Assembly: GCA_914767885.1 (NCBI GenBank)
Contig: CAJZBQ010000052.1
Location: 652,501-716,500, forward strand
DNA from: Blepharisma stoltei
Lineage: Eukaryota > Ciliophora > Heterotrichea > Heterotrichida > Blepharismidae
Reading direction: 5' to 3'
Length of the DNA stretch: 64,000 nt
The position numbers and the translations under genes were made by a program. The stretch's first letter is position 1. Each line of letters starts with the position of its first letter. Below are positions 1-10,790 of the stretch, piece after piece. The notes under the pieces were generated by a model that was given only the letters and a program-made list of their open reading frames with translations, ran no database searches and was not told the origin of the DNA.

Positions 1-88
1 ACGTGGCCACCTTGGCCAGCTATTCTTAACTATATTAGTAAAATATTTTATAATAATATAAATATTTATTAAATATACATTAATGCAG

Positions 89-1218
89 TTATATATGTTC
101 AGCCACAAAAACGCCTTCTTCTTCAGCTTTATGAGCAAGCATTGGCCCTCTGATAGTGTCTCCAATTGCGTATATATGAGCATGCCTTAAAGTTTGTAAA
201 TGATCATTTACATTAACACGGCCTTGCTTGTCTCTTGATACATCAATATAGTCTAAATGTAAACCTTGAGTGTATGGCTTTCTTCCTACAGCTACAAGCA
301 CGTAGTCACAATCAATACTGTCAGGAACGTTTTTACTATCAGGAGATGCAGGCTCAATTTTTACATGAACAGAATCAGGTTTAGCTTCTCCTCCTACTAC
401 TTTTGCACCTAAATGGAACTTAATGCCTTGCTTCACAAGAATTTTTTGCAAGCTTTGGGCGACTTCTAAATCAAGCGCTGGGGCAAGTCTATTTAAAAAT
501 TCTACCACAATGACTTCAGTGTGGGCCAATAAAATTAAAAAAATTATAGTGATTTTTCCTATAAAAGTAACAGTTTTCTAATTTTTCTGACCCCTTCAGT
601 ACCAAGTCTGCTGTAAACGCTTCCTAATTCGAGGCCAATAACTCCAGCTCCAATCACAACCATACGTTTAGGTATCTCTTTCAAAGCCATAGCGCCTGTA
701 CTTGAAAGGACTCTATTTTCGTCAATTGGCAAAATTCCACCTGGGACTTGGCTTGGCTCAGATCCAGTAGCAATAAGAATATTTTTCGCTCTTATCGGGC
801 TTGCATTATCAATGGTCAAAGTATTCGGGTCTTGGAAAGCTCCTGCACCTTTAAGATAAGTGACGCCATTTTTCTTAAATAATCCTTCAACTCCTCGTGT
901 TAATCCAGAGACTGCTTGTTCTTTATTTTTCATCATTTGGGGAAAATCAAGCTTTATGTTGTCAAATGAAATCCCGTGGTCTTTGAAATGTTTCTGGGCT
1001 TCGTAGAATTTGTGGGAAGAGTTCAATAGCGCTTTTGCTGGGATGCAGCCGACATTTAAACAAGTTCCTCCTAAAGTGCCTCTTTTTTCAATGCAGGCTG
1101 TTTTAAGACCGAGCTGAGCTGCTTTTATAGCTGCAACATAGCCACCAGGACCGCCGCCAATGACTGCTAAATCATAATCGAAGCTTGCAAAAGCACGCCT
1201 AGTTAGTCTACCAAGCAT
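89..1218 (-). CDS. DLD: Dihydrolipoamide dehydrogenase (E3), 3' end outside window
   Basis: FAD- and NAD-dependent disulfide oxidoreductase, the E3 subunit of mitochondrial 2-oxoacid dehydrogenase complexes. Start is at 1218. The first residues (MLGRLTRRAFASF) are basic and fit a mitochondrial presequence. They are followed by the FAD-binding GGGPGG, the redox-active disulfide GGTCLNVGCIP, an NAD-site GAGVIGLE, and a later GRKP and IYAIGD. The gene is in two frames around 521-600; excising 80 bp between CTTCAGT repeats joins SRLGTE to V(I)VVEFLNR as in the family. The protein stops being DLD-like at about position 89, where TAA follows, before the C-terminal interface domain. That part (roughly 130 residues) must lie beyond the left edge after another insert. 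Confidence 0.93.
521..600. other. Short IES in DLD (80 bp)
   Basis: AT-rich 80-bp insert between direct repeats CTTCAGT (514-520 and 594-600). Loss of the insert and one repeat restores the conserved DLD frame. It does not fit GT..AG splicing on the coding strand. Confidence 0.85.
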
Positions 1219-1541
1219 ATTTATGATGATGGTAATTAAAGGAATAGCGCTGTATCAATAAATTTACTGTATTTAAATACTGATTTTTTGCGAAATTATT
1301 ATGTAAGGGAAAAATAAACTTCTAAAATTAATAAATTTTGATATTTTAGGCAGAATTATTTAAAATAAATAGTAGCTGAGTTTAAATGAAGGGTTTTTTA
1401 TTATTGAATAAAATCTAATTTGTAGTAAACAACAGTTACTTTATAATTCGTGATAGCAAATATCAAAAATATGACAAACATAATGATTGAACCATTGGAA
1501 AAATCCCCAATGCTTAAAATGTATAAGACGCCAAACTAATT

Positions 1542-2558
1542 ATGTCTCTACATCTCAAGGGTATAATCAGTATTTATTTATATTAAAAATATTAAATTTG
1601 CTTATTATCATCTAGCTCAATAAAAACAAGATACTCCCGAATCGGGAAGGCTTCTCTTCACCAATACACCTCTCTTTTCACCAAAATTTATAATACCCGC
1701 AGCTCAGACTCCACAAACGAAAATCAAAATCTTGATGATGTCTTAAAAAAAATTTCCGAAAAACAAGAAGCAGACACAAGAAGAAAAAGACAATCCCAGC
1801 CAAAGCCGAGCTCAGCGTTTACATCAGTATCAAGAGAAACATATTCGTCAATAGGAAGCCGAGCTAGAGTAGTCCCTGATCCTGGATGGTATAATCCTTC
1901 ATATGAGCTTACATCTTCACATGTATTATCAGTCCCTAAATTTAAGACAAGGAAAAATCGTTCAAGAAATAAATGAGAATCATTAAAATCGTCAATGCTT
2001 GACCATCAATCAGGAAGCCTAACTGAAAGAAACAGTCAAAATGAGACTAGTGACAACTATGAGCTTACTGAAAGACCTAAAGATAAAGTAAAATGTGGGA
2101 TTAAATTTGATTTACAGCTGAGTCGGCCGCCGTTTGCAAGCGGAAAAGGGCCTCCACATCCTAGTAGGTTTAGCTATAACCCAAAGTCGACTATGGTGTC
2201 TTCTACAGTGAACTTTAAAAAAATGCTGGATAGGGAGGATTTTTATCATTCTAAAAAAAAGAAATTGATGAACCCGAATTTTTTATTGCTGAATTCTAAA
2301 CTTGCGAGAAAAATTATTGATTTTTCTCCCCAAAGGGTGGATACAGGGTTAGGGTTGCAAAGGAGAAGCTCGATGGAAAATTTTAAACTGAGCTCGAAAA
2401 AGAAAAAATTGCATAAAAGAGTCCTCAGCGTACCAATTATTGAGAAATTTGACCCTGGCTGTAAATTACTTTTTAACAGGAATCCAAATAGAGAAACAGA
2501 TAAACTGTGTTTTGAGAAATTCGAAAGTGCAATAATAAAATTGTCAAAAATCGAATAA
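1542..2558 (+). CDS. Basic, Ser/Lys-rich protein of unknown function
   Basis: An open frame runs from about 1605 to TAA at 2558, with one TGA read as Trp at about 1976. No family recognised. The protein is rich in Ser, Arg and Lys, with KKKKL-type basic runs near its C-terminus, and looks largely disordered. No ATG is in frame with the upstream part. A tentative start is ATG 1542, joined after removing 66 bp (1548-1613) between TCT repeats, giving MSSSIKTRYSRIG; this join is inference. ATG 1995 would be the first uninterrupted start but leaves out coding-like sequence. Confidence 0.6.
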
Positions 2559-2668
2559 AAAATATTTATAAATAATAAAGTTTTTGAAGCCTTATATAAT
2601 TCTAATAGAATCAACAAAATAAGAAAAATGGACTCATTTATTTTATAGTTCTGACTTTAATAATATTG

Positions 2669-3281
2669 CCATTGATTATTTTTAAACAAGATTTAATAGG
2701 TCATTAGCAGAACCTGGATATTGAATAAGCGTAACGTAAGAAATTGCTGCACTTTTCTGCCCAATTTTAGGTCGGCTAATAGATAAAATAGGAAATAGAG
2801 CTGTGCTAATTTTATTTGTGCATGCCTGATGATAATTGTCCATATAATTTTGTATCGTTGCTTGCTTGTGATAAGTGCATTTGGGGTGGGCTCGGCTTTT
2901 TTACTAGGATTTGGGTATTCTATATATGTATCTGTGATTTGTCCTTCTATTCCATATATAGTTGAACCAAAATCAATAGGAACAGGATTTGTGGTATTTG
3001 CATCAATGAAAAATGCAGGCCTGAGTTTTTGACTAATGGTAGTTGGAGAAATTCATGACAGCCAAGCAGCTAGCATGACTATATGCGATTCTCAATTTTA
3101 TTTATTTCATGGGAGTTATAGGGCTTCTCATTGCAAGCTTATTGTGGATAGTTGATAAAAAGCATGGGGAAGTGCTTGATTCGGAAAATCGTAAACTAGA
3201 ATAATTAATTATTCAGAAAATACTCTAGGAGATGAAGTAAAGGAGAGCGAAATGCCAAAAGATATTGCTTCAGGTCAATAA
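2669..3281 (+). pseudogene. MFSD1-like major facilitator transporter, truncated and frameshifted
   Basis: C-terminal half of an MFS transporter. PILGRLIDKIGNRA and VEPKSIGTGFVVFASMKNAG resemble lysosomal MFSD1-type carriers, and hydrophobic segments surround them. There is an in-frame TAA near 2742 (after GYWISVT). The frame shifts near 2825 and shifts back near 3075, so the outer parts share a frame and the middle does not. The tail contains a 32-bp insert (3190-3221) between GAAAAT repeats whose removal gives DSENTLGDEVKESE and a stop at 3281. The N-terminal half is absent. Either a decaying gene or one with unresolved small inserts or sequencing errors. Confidence 0.55.
3190..3221. other. 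Very short IES candidate (32 bp)
   Basis: Direct repeats GAAAAT at 3184-3189 and 3216-3221 flank AT-rich sequence with a stop. Removal keeps the MFSD1-like frame and reaches a natural stop. No GT..AG intron of 15-16 nt fits. Confidence 0.55.
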
Positions 3282-4639
3282 CTATTTTTTGATTCTTTTA
3301 ACAATCTATTAAATTTCTAATGATGATTAGCAATGATTCAAAAATTTATAAAAAAATTAAAATTACTAAACTATAAATTTTCACTAATATTATAATTATG
3401 AATAATTATTTTTAAATTATTCGAGAATAATTAATTTGTGTTAAAATTGTTAAATAATTTGGTGTTCTAAATGCTTATAAAAAATTATGTAAATGGACTT
3501 CTTACCTCACCCACCTTCCTCAGTGAGAGAAAAAAATAGCTCGTAGGATTAATTTTTTTTTTAATTATTATAGTACATTTTTTTTCCCAAAAACTTGAAA
3601 TCCAAAAATTGAAAATAAATAATTTAATATATATATAATTTATGCTTTAGAATGCAAGTTGTTTAAAAATTAATAGCTTTATTATAAATCATTTACACTT
3701 ATATAGCCAAGTTAAATATATGCATTGTTTTATAAAATATTTTTAATAATAATTTTTCGCAGCATTTTTCCCAAAAATAGTGGTTTTTGCTCGTTTATGG
3801 ATTGGGATGCTAATAAATTGCATTTAATTGTATCGACATTTTTTTTTATTCTTCCAGTTTAACTATTAACTGAGTGTATTAAAATCCTTCAAATTTCAAA
3901 ATTAATATTAATTAATTGTATTAGATATTTAACTAATGTAAAAAACAATAAATTTTGTCTTATTATGTCTTTGATTTTTTATTTTTTATGGTATTTACTT
4001 CTAAATACGCCTCCCATAAGAAATGCTAATTATAAGGTATCTAAACATCTAAATATGAAAAGATTCTAACTCCCCTTTCGTGAGCGAACAAAAATATTTT
4101 GTTCAATTTTTTTCGAAAATTTAAAAAAATTCCACTTCGCAAAAATTGGAAAACAAATATTTATTTTATTTATAAATTTATGTTTTAAAAAGCAAGCTGC
4201 TTAAAATTAAACAGAATTAGCTAGAGATTTCGTTATAATAATTATCATTTATATATCAATTTTTTTTCATAAAACATTTTTGTGGAGGCTGGGTTTTTGG
4301 GCAAACATATGGATTTTCCAATGGTTTTGTTCACTCAGAGAGGAGGGAATAAGTAATTATAGCTTGCTTGCTCAGCTGTTTCTTAATAAATTTGTTCCTT
4401 TATTCTACCATTTTCTTTGCATAAATTGTTCAGTCAAGCCAGCTTTATATTTTTTAATCATAAAATGAAGCTGTTTTATTTTTGTACCATAGAGGGCTGC
4501 ACAAGAAAATATTCAACCCCTTCATTTAATAAGGAGCTCATTTTTATTAATTCGTATTTATGAAATTATTTTTATTTAGAATTTTTTTATAAAAAAAATT
4601 AAATAACTAGATGTTAAAATTTCTATATTATAAAGAGAT
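3282..4639. repeat. AT-rich intergenic DNA with two decayed family-1 MITEs
   Basis: No gene seen. Two decayed MITEs in reverse orientation lie at about 3500-3820 and 4069-4353. The second starts TAACTCCCC with GTGAGCGAACAAAA and ends GGAGGGAATAA, which allows a TAA target repeat. The rest is AT-rich without coding signal. Confidence 0.6.
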
Positions 4640-4657
4640 TTAAATTCAATATAATTA

Positions 4658-5057
4658 AAATATGCGTCATTCTAATTTTCTAGTCGATCTAAAATTTATG
4701 CTCTGTATATTTAATTATCAGGTTTGATTTCCAAGGTAAATTTATTCCAGCTATGTCAGGAATGCAAGTACCGGATTGTTTTCCCTGACCTTAGAAAGTA
4801 CCACCTATCCTAGGCGGTGAAAACAGGGACCTTTAGGATGCCTGAAAGACCCAAGTAGGTAGCTTGAGCTCAAAGAAGATTCATGAAGCCTAAACTTCAA
4901 GACTGATGTCTTCGCCTTGAAATAAAGTCAAGGTAATCTCTTTGGCGGGCTGGGGGAAGATAGCACGAGTTCTCTCTAGAGTAGCTGTAGTAGCAGGCAA
5001 CCTAGCAGTGGACATAAAACGAATAATATTAATCAATTTAATACTATAGTAATTGAC
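4658..5057 (+). mobile_element. SINE-like element copy 1, 18-bp target repeat
   Basis: About 400 bp, clearly less AT-rich than its surroundings, flanked by the perfect repeat TTAAATTCAATATAATTA (4640-4657 and 5058-5075). It begins AAATATGCGTC, like the heads of the copies at 26493, 38216, 44473 and 51301. Its body matches the 38216 copy best: shared CCAGCTAT-TCAGG, GAGCTCAAAGAAG, TTTGGCGGG and AGTGGAC motifs in the same order. No long ORF. Long variable target repeats and lack of terminal inverted repeats point to target-primed retroposition, which is inference. Confidence 0.75.
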
Positions 5058-5109
5058 TTAAATTCAATATAATTATTTAATTCAATTAATTACTTTTTAT
5101 CATTACAAT

Positions 5110-5440
5110 TAAAAATGGAGCGCATGAATTAGGGTCCTTGTTCCCTAAGGTCATCCTAGTGAGGGAAGTTCAGACTTTCTGAAGGATATAGGCGCTGGAA
5201 CTGCTTCGGCAGTTCTTACAGAACTTGAATCAACGTCAAGAAAGAAAGAGAGACTTGTCTAGGTCATAGGCTACTGTAACGGTTTGACGGTTAGGCCAAT
5301 TCCACCTACCGTTGTTCAGAGCTGTTAGCCAGTGATGGAATTCAGGAAGGACGGGCTTGCGTGTCAGATCCTAAGCTAAGTGGGGGTCGACTGAGTGTTA
5401 TCGTAATCTTAAATCTTAAATCTTAAATCTAAAACTTTTT
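5110..5440. repeat. GC-richer repeat-like block with short tandem tail
   Basis: About 300 bp of relatively GC-rich, non-coding sequence ending in a microsatellite of about four TTAAATC units (5406-5440). The composition and tandem tail resemble the SINE-like copies, but no second copy of the body was found in the window. It lies just upstream of the zinc-finger fragment and may be part of the insert that cuts that gene. Confidence 0.45.
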
Positions 5441-5484
5441 ATCATAATTAAAGGATTTTGACCTAAGTTCGTTAATAAGTAGGA

Positions 5485-5929
5485 GTTAGACAAGTTCAAT
5501 TTATCCAGGCATATAGATGCTTTTCACAAAGGTGATAAAAAGTACGAGTGCCCAACTTGTCATAAAGTTTTGTCTTCGAAGCAAAATTTAAAGGAGCATG
5601 TTTTCACCCATTCCGGTGACAAGCCTTATCAATGTCTAGAATCTGGCTGTGGGATGAAGTTTAGACAAGGAAGTCAGCTGTCCGCTCATAAGAGGATCCA
5701 TATTGCGGTCCAGAAATATTCATCAAAGATTGGAGAAAATTCATCAGCGATACAAAAAGAAAGACCAAAAAATTGACTAGCAAATTTTGTGGAAAAAACT
5801 GAGCAATGCAATATAGATGATATAAAGCAGCTAGAAGGAAATGAAATACCTGCACTTCCAACGATAGGAAATGCACAAAATTTCACCAGTTTGCCAACTT
5901 ATATTTTATATTCGTACAATAATTACTAG
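5485..5929 (+). CDS. C2H2 zinc-finger protein, 5' part missing
   Basis: Reading from the TAG just before 5485 gives the end of one finger (DKFNLSRHIDAFH), a full finger (YECPTCHKVLSSKQNLKEHVFTH), then YQCLESGCGMKFRQGSQLSAHKRIH. TFIIIA/Zap-like C2H2 spacing and a THSGDKPY linker are visible, so it is a likely nucleic-acid-binding protein. The tail reads through one TGA (Trp) to TAG at 5929. The first finger is cut at its N-terminal side, so the start lies upstream of the repeats at 4658-5440. The upstream exon was not identified. Confidence 0.75.
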
Positions 5930-6295
5930 TATAAAATAACCAGCTTTTTATTGCATTAATGTCTCGATAAATTAATTCATTTTATGTTTATTTTAGTAGT
6001 TTAATAAGGAAGGCAATGATATAAACAAAAAATTTAAATCTTGTTTTCAATATAAAAATGTTTATATAACAAAATTCCAGAAAATGACAATTTTAAAAAA
6101 TATCAAAAAATTGGGCAATTATCTTTTTATTCATAGAACTTGTTTCAACTAAACCGATTCGGTTTTAGGCGTATTAAAGTGATAAAATCTCAACTAAAAC
6201 TGAAAAAAAACGGGGAGAAAGGGGTAAGAGTGGGATCACCGTTATATCTTTGGAATGTCGGGGAAACTCTAAAGCTATGGCATATTTTTGACTGA
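5930..6295. other. AT-rich gap before MITE
   Basis: No gene recognised. A short G-rich stretch at about 6210-6280 has no reading frame of note. Confidence 0.5.
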
Positions 6296-6729
6296 CTCCC
6301 CCCCTTTAAATTGAAACAAAATATAGGTAAAATTCCTACTTTTTTTGGGAAATTACCCCCCCTTTAAATTGAAACAAAATTTTATTATAATAGAAAATTT
6401 TATAGGTAAAAATCATTATTTTATATGTAAATACGTTAATACCCTATTTAATATGCTTCAAACATATAAGATTTAGAAATTAAACTCTATTTTGTCCAAT
6501 TATTATGGGAGAGTTAGAAGAATACCATTTCAGCAAGTTTACACTTTGAGATTGAGAAATTTATGAATTAATTTTTCATGAAATTAAAATTAAAAATCAA
6601 ACACAGAATGAACCATAAAATTTTATCTCTGAAAAAATTTTTTATATATAAATTTTTTTATAAAAAAATTTTCTTAACCCCCCTTTAAATTGAAACAAAA
6701 TTTTTTGTTTCAATTTAAAGGGGGGGGAG
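6296..6729. mobile_element. Family-2 MITE (434 bp), TGA target repeat
   Basis: Ends CTCCCC..GGGGAG, flanked by TGA at 6293-6295 and 6730-6732. The motif CCTTTAAATTGAAACAAAA occurs at the left end, again about 50 bp in, and near the right end, where it pairs with the terminal copy to form a hairpin. This is the same layout as family 1 with a different stem sequence. Confidence 0.85.
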
Positions 6730-6730
6730 T

Positions 6731-6868
6731 GAGAGCTGGCTCGAACTTGAAAGAATAGTTTTGGAGAAGCATCGGAATCAAGTTGAGATAATAAATGGAG
6801 ACTCTCGGAGATTTATTAGAGGAATTAGTAAGGATAGTGTATCTTTTGAGAAAATATTGACCCAATAA
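6731..6868 (+). other. Short coding-like fragment beside the MITE
   Basis: A frame open across the MITE target site encodes ESWLELERIVLEKHRNQ and continues to about 6868, ending in TAA before another decayed MITE. Removal of the MITE extends it a few codons to an upstream TAA. It may be a remnant exon; no family recognised. Confidence 0.3.
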
Positions 6869-6881
6869 TGGGCTGTAAATG

Positions 6882-7170
6882 CTAAATCTCCCGCAAACGA
6901 ATAAAACCATTGGAAAAGGACTCTATTTTTCACCCTCTGAACAAAAAATTTTTTAATAAAAAATATGTTGATATTAACAGTAATTATTATAATGAAATCT
7001 CGACCTAATTTTGTTTAATTTTAAACAGCTCAAATTTTAACATATATTTTACAAATTAAATTAATATTTGCTTTTAAAAATATTCTGAAATGGGATATTT
7101 TTAAGTTACGATAAAAAAATTACTATATATGAGCAAACATAGTTTTTTGTTAACTCATGGACGGAAGAAA
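6882..7170. mobile_element. Decayed family-1 MITE
   Basis: Contains AACGAATAAAACCATTGGAAAA at the left (shown in parts as in other copies), the AATGAAATCTCG..TTTAATTTTAAACA core and a reduced right end near 7160. Terminal C and G runs are lost. Confidence 0.55.
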
Positions 7171-7499
7171 GTATTTATGTATCTTTTTATTCTAAAACTA
7201 ACTTAATAATTATGATTTTTTAAATTTATTAATCTTAGTGTAAGACAATGAAAGTGTTAAGATTACGAATAATAGTAGCAAGCAACTTTATAGTAATACT
7301 CATGCTTTGTTAAATTTGATTTGAAATTACCAAAATATTTTCCATGCTTAAATAAAGTTTTTAATAATTTTTTAAAATATTAAAATTGTTTTTCATTTAT
7401 AAAATATATTAATTCAAATTTACTATCAAAATATATAATCATATTTATATGCCCAATTTGGCGGTATGCAATTAACATAAAAATCTCAATAAAATAAAA

Positions 7500-8669
7500 A
7501 TGGGAGCTAAGTGCTCATGTTATAAACAAGAATCGTTTAAAGAAAGCCAAATTACTATCGAAAAGCCAATTGGCGGAGTAAAAGACACAAGCTACGACTA
7601 CATTCATCCTTCCACACCTGAAACTAAGCCCCAATCTCCTATAAAGATGAACCTTTCCGACCTAATTAAATTGCAAAATATCGCCAGAGGGTACATTGCC
7701 CGACGTCAAATAAAATCTGTTAAAGGCAGCCAAATAACCCAAGTCCAATTTCCATCTCAATCAGAACATTCAAAAGAACCATCTCCAGACAATCTTTCAA
7801 AATTCCAAGACATCCCTTACAAGCCTCCTATTAGAACAGAATTAAAGCCAGCTCCAGAATCCAAAACTCGTGAATATTATAATAAATTTGTAGAGACCGC
7901 AGAGCGAAATCTAGGCACCTACACAACAGGGGAAATTTTTGATGACCCCACACCTCGGATTGAGCGAGGTCCAATTGAAATTGAAAATAAAGCCATTTAT
8001 ACAGGTGAATGGAACGACAAAAACCAACGGTATGGCTTTGGCATGCAGATATGAAATGATGGTTCTAAATATGAAGGATTATGAAAAAATGACATGGCAA
8101 ATGGAAAAGGAAGGCTAATACACGCTGATGGTGACGTGTATGAAGGAGAATGAAAAAATGATAAAGCCCATGGATTCGGGCTTTATACACATACTGACCT
8201 TACAAGATATGCCGGGAAGTGAGAAAATGATAAACAGCATGGAAAAGGGGTAGAAACTTGACCAGATGGAGCGAAATATGAAGGAGATTATTTTTACGGA
8301 AAAAAACAAGGATATGGAAAATTTCGATGGGGAGATGGGAGTATCTATGAAGGAGAATTTTATAATAATAATATACATGGAAAAGGAGCTTATAAATGAA
8401 GTGATGATAGGAAGTATAGTGGGGAGTGAAAGGATAATAAAATGCATGGAAGAGGAGTTTTTACCTGGCCGGATGGGAGGAAATATGATGGGGAGTATAT
8501 TGAAGACAAAAAGCAAGGGTTTGGAGTTTTTAATTGGCCTGATGGAAGAAAATATGAAGGATATTGGTTTAACGGCAAACAACATGGAAGGGGTAAGTAT
8601 TGGACTGCACAAGGAGTCGCGAGAGAGGGAGAGTGGAAAGAGGGGAAAAGGGTAAAATGGGATATTTAA
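7500..8669 (+). CDS. MORN-repeat protein with IQ motif
   Basis: 389 residues with nine TGA-Trp codons or more; no IES. The N-terminus MGAKCSC suits N-myristoylation and palmitoylation, implying membrane attachment. Residues about 58-76 ([19 protein letters not shown]) fit an IQ calmodulin-binding motif. From about residue 160 to the end there are roughly ten MORN repeats of the type YEGEW(K)NDKxHGxG, several with Trp encoded by TGA. MORN proteins scaffold membranes and cytoskeleton in protists. The start is chosen for the MGAxCS motif right after an AT-rich leader. The C-terminus ends in [14 protein letters not shown]. Confidence 0.88.
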
Positions 8670-8697
8670 TATTAAATTTAATAAAAAGGGCGTGTTT

Positions 8698-10175
8698 AAT
8701 GAAGAGATCACTTAGTGACAGATATCAAAACATATCAGAGCTTGAGCAGTCATTGGCAAAAATCAAAATGCAGGGAATCCAAGCAGTTTCACAGACGACT
8801 TTGGCTTCATTGAGACGCAAGTATGAGGCTCTTCAGTATCAATCTAACTTGACAACTTTAAATTTCATATATGAAGAGTGTGTGTCTTTAGCACAAGAAA
8901 TCATTTCCAATCCAAAATCAGAGAGAAATAACACAAATATACCAAACTATGACTCTTTGGTTGAAGAAATCCAAGCAAAACTAGAGAATTCAAAGCAAAT
9001 TCTTGAAAATACTAGAGAAATTGATATAGCGTGAGCACGCTGCTGGCTCACTGTACTTCTCACATATCTTGAATTGTCGGGGGATTGGCTTTGCCTACAA
9101 ATATTGGTAAAGCCAACTCTGGTAATGACAAGTCTATCATATCTGGTAGATTTGTCATTTCTGGAGTTGGTATCGCCGACATTTGTTGGCTAAATATATC
9201 CCTCAAGCCTCTCAGGAGATTTCGGGGCATAGCAAGCCAATATAGTGCTCGCAGCATAGGATTTCTAATGAAGCATTTTTTAGTGTGGAACTGATTCAGA
9301 GTCAAATATCGAAAATTGAAAGAGAAATCAACAAACTAAAAGAGAACGAATTAGAGTCTAAAAGAAAAATCATGGATTTAGCACCTTTGGAATATGAAAA
9401 TAGAGAAAAATTAAATGAGTTAAAAAGGGAAAAAAGCAGGTTGGAATTAAGATTAAAAGAAATAGAAAATCATGTTGAGGATAAAATGATAGAGCCAAAT
9501 ACAGAAATTTATATAGAAAAAATCGAAAAAATTGAAGCGTGTTTAAAAAATAGGGAAAATAAAATTGTCCAGCTTGAAGAGCAAATCCATTTCAAAGAAA
9601 AAGAAATTTCTAACCTTGTAATTTTAAAATAGAAAACCTCATATATTTCTATAAGTGGCGCAACCAATAAATTGCAACAAGATGCTAATGATCTCTACAA
9701 AGCATTTGATACCGCTTTAAGTCTTGGCTTAAGCATTAAATGTGACACTAATAAACTAAAAAACGAGCTAGAAACCAAAGAAAAGCAGCTGGAACTGATG
9801 AAATCTCAATATGAAACACGAAAAATGGAAATTGAAGACCAACTGTCAGAAATTTTTAAAATAGAAGAAAATATCCCATGCATTGAGTCAGAAATCCAAC
9901 GGAAATCGTCAGTCTTACAGAGTGTATGCATAATATAGATGAAAAATGATTTCTCTACAAAAAATAGCCAATTTCAAGAACTAAAAGATAAATTCAGCTC
10001 TACAAGAAAACCATTCTATGAAGCTTTATTTGAGAAAGCCAAGTCTGAGATTGAAAAGAAACAGAGTCAAAAAGTAAGAGAAAATTAGCTTGAAAAAGAA
10101 AAAGCGAAAATAAGGGAGGCGAAAGAAGTGGAGAAAAATAAAGAGTTCATTAAAATCCAAAATAGATATAGATAA
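8698..10175 (+). CDS. Coiled-coil protein with three 15-nt introns and one insert
   Basis: ATG 8698 (MKRSLSDRYQNISELEQSL). The protein is strongly heptad-like from start to end, rich in Glu, Lys and Leu; no named family. Three 15-nt introns: 9618-9632, 9924-9938 and 10074-10088. Removing each eliminates an in-frame stop. An insert of about 250 bp between roughly 9015 and 9285 separates two frames; its edges were not resolved (GAA or ATT microhomologies allow in-frame joins). Ends at TAA 10175. Likely cytoskeletal or ciliary, by inference only. Confidence 0.75.
9030..9284. other. Insert in coiled-coil gene with internal dyads
   Basis: About 250 bp, less AT-rich than the gene. It contains short palindromes (AGCGTGAGCACGCT near 9028) and imperfect inverted repeats around CCAACTC..GAGTTGG. 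No clear flanking repeat found. Confidence 0.5.
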
Positions 10176-10650
10176 GCATATATTAGTTGATTAGATAATC
10201 TGTCTTTAGCGTCAAATACCACATCTCTTCCAGCTTTGATTCCTGCCAATTGATCATTGGTGACTATCTGGCTTATTATGAATGATCCTTAAGTTTCAGA
10301 TGCTCTGGGCTGTATAGTGTTTTTATAATCTGGTGCATAAATTGCTTATGGCAGAATATGCATTTTTAAAAATTGGCATGCAAGTTTTCCAAAATTGGAA
10401 TCTATATGTGTTTCAAGCAATCAATCAGAGCATTAGTTAAGATTCTTAGGGCTTAGGCACCTAAAGTTCAGTTTATAGCAGTTGGCGTTGAGACCTTTCA
10501 CAAAAAAATTTATTCATCTTAAAGCAAATTCACAGTCTTCAAACTGAAGCTCTTGCTCATTTATCATATAGCTGATAAAATCACTGGATAAAACCTTGCC
10601 TCAGAATCAAAAAAAGCCAGACTATTTTTTTGATCGGAAGAGTAGAAAAT
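10176..10650 (-). pseudogene. Possible decayed coding sequence
   Basis: On the minus strand, blocks such as INEQELQFEDCEFAL, VKGLNANCYKLNFRC and GSFIISQIVTNDQLAGI look protein-coding but change frame and meet stops. No intron or clean direct repeats explain this. Family not recognised. Confidence 0.35.
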
Positions 10651-10790
10651 TCAAAAACTTAATTTTATTAATATCTTATTGATAGATACCTCATAAATTT
10701 TTACTAAAATATAATTAAAAAAGTCAATTCATAGCGTGTAAGGTATAAATAAAGATTTTTCTTCTTATGAAATCATTAATTTAATAAAAT

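Noticed and set aside
1-88. Natural C-terminus of DLD at 89
   Set aside because: The conserved C-terminal interface domain is missing, so the TAA there belongs to an insert continuing beyond the window.
8115-8711. Minus-strand ORF opposite the MORN gene
   Set aside because: Shadow of the MORN repeats; plus strand has the conserved YEGEW pattern.
9618-9632. In-frame TAG as evidence that TAG is a sense codon
   Set aside because: It is the end of a 15-nt GT..AG intron; other apparent internal stops are explained the same way or by IESs.
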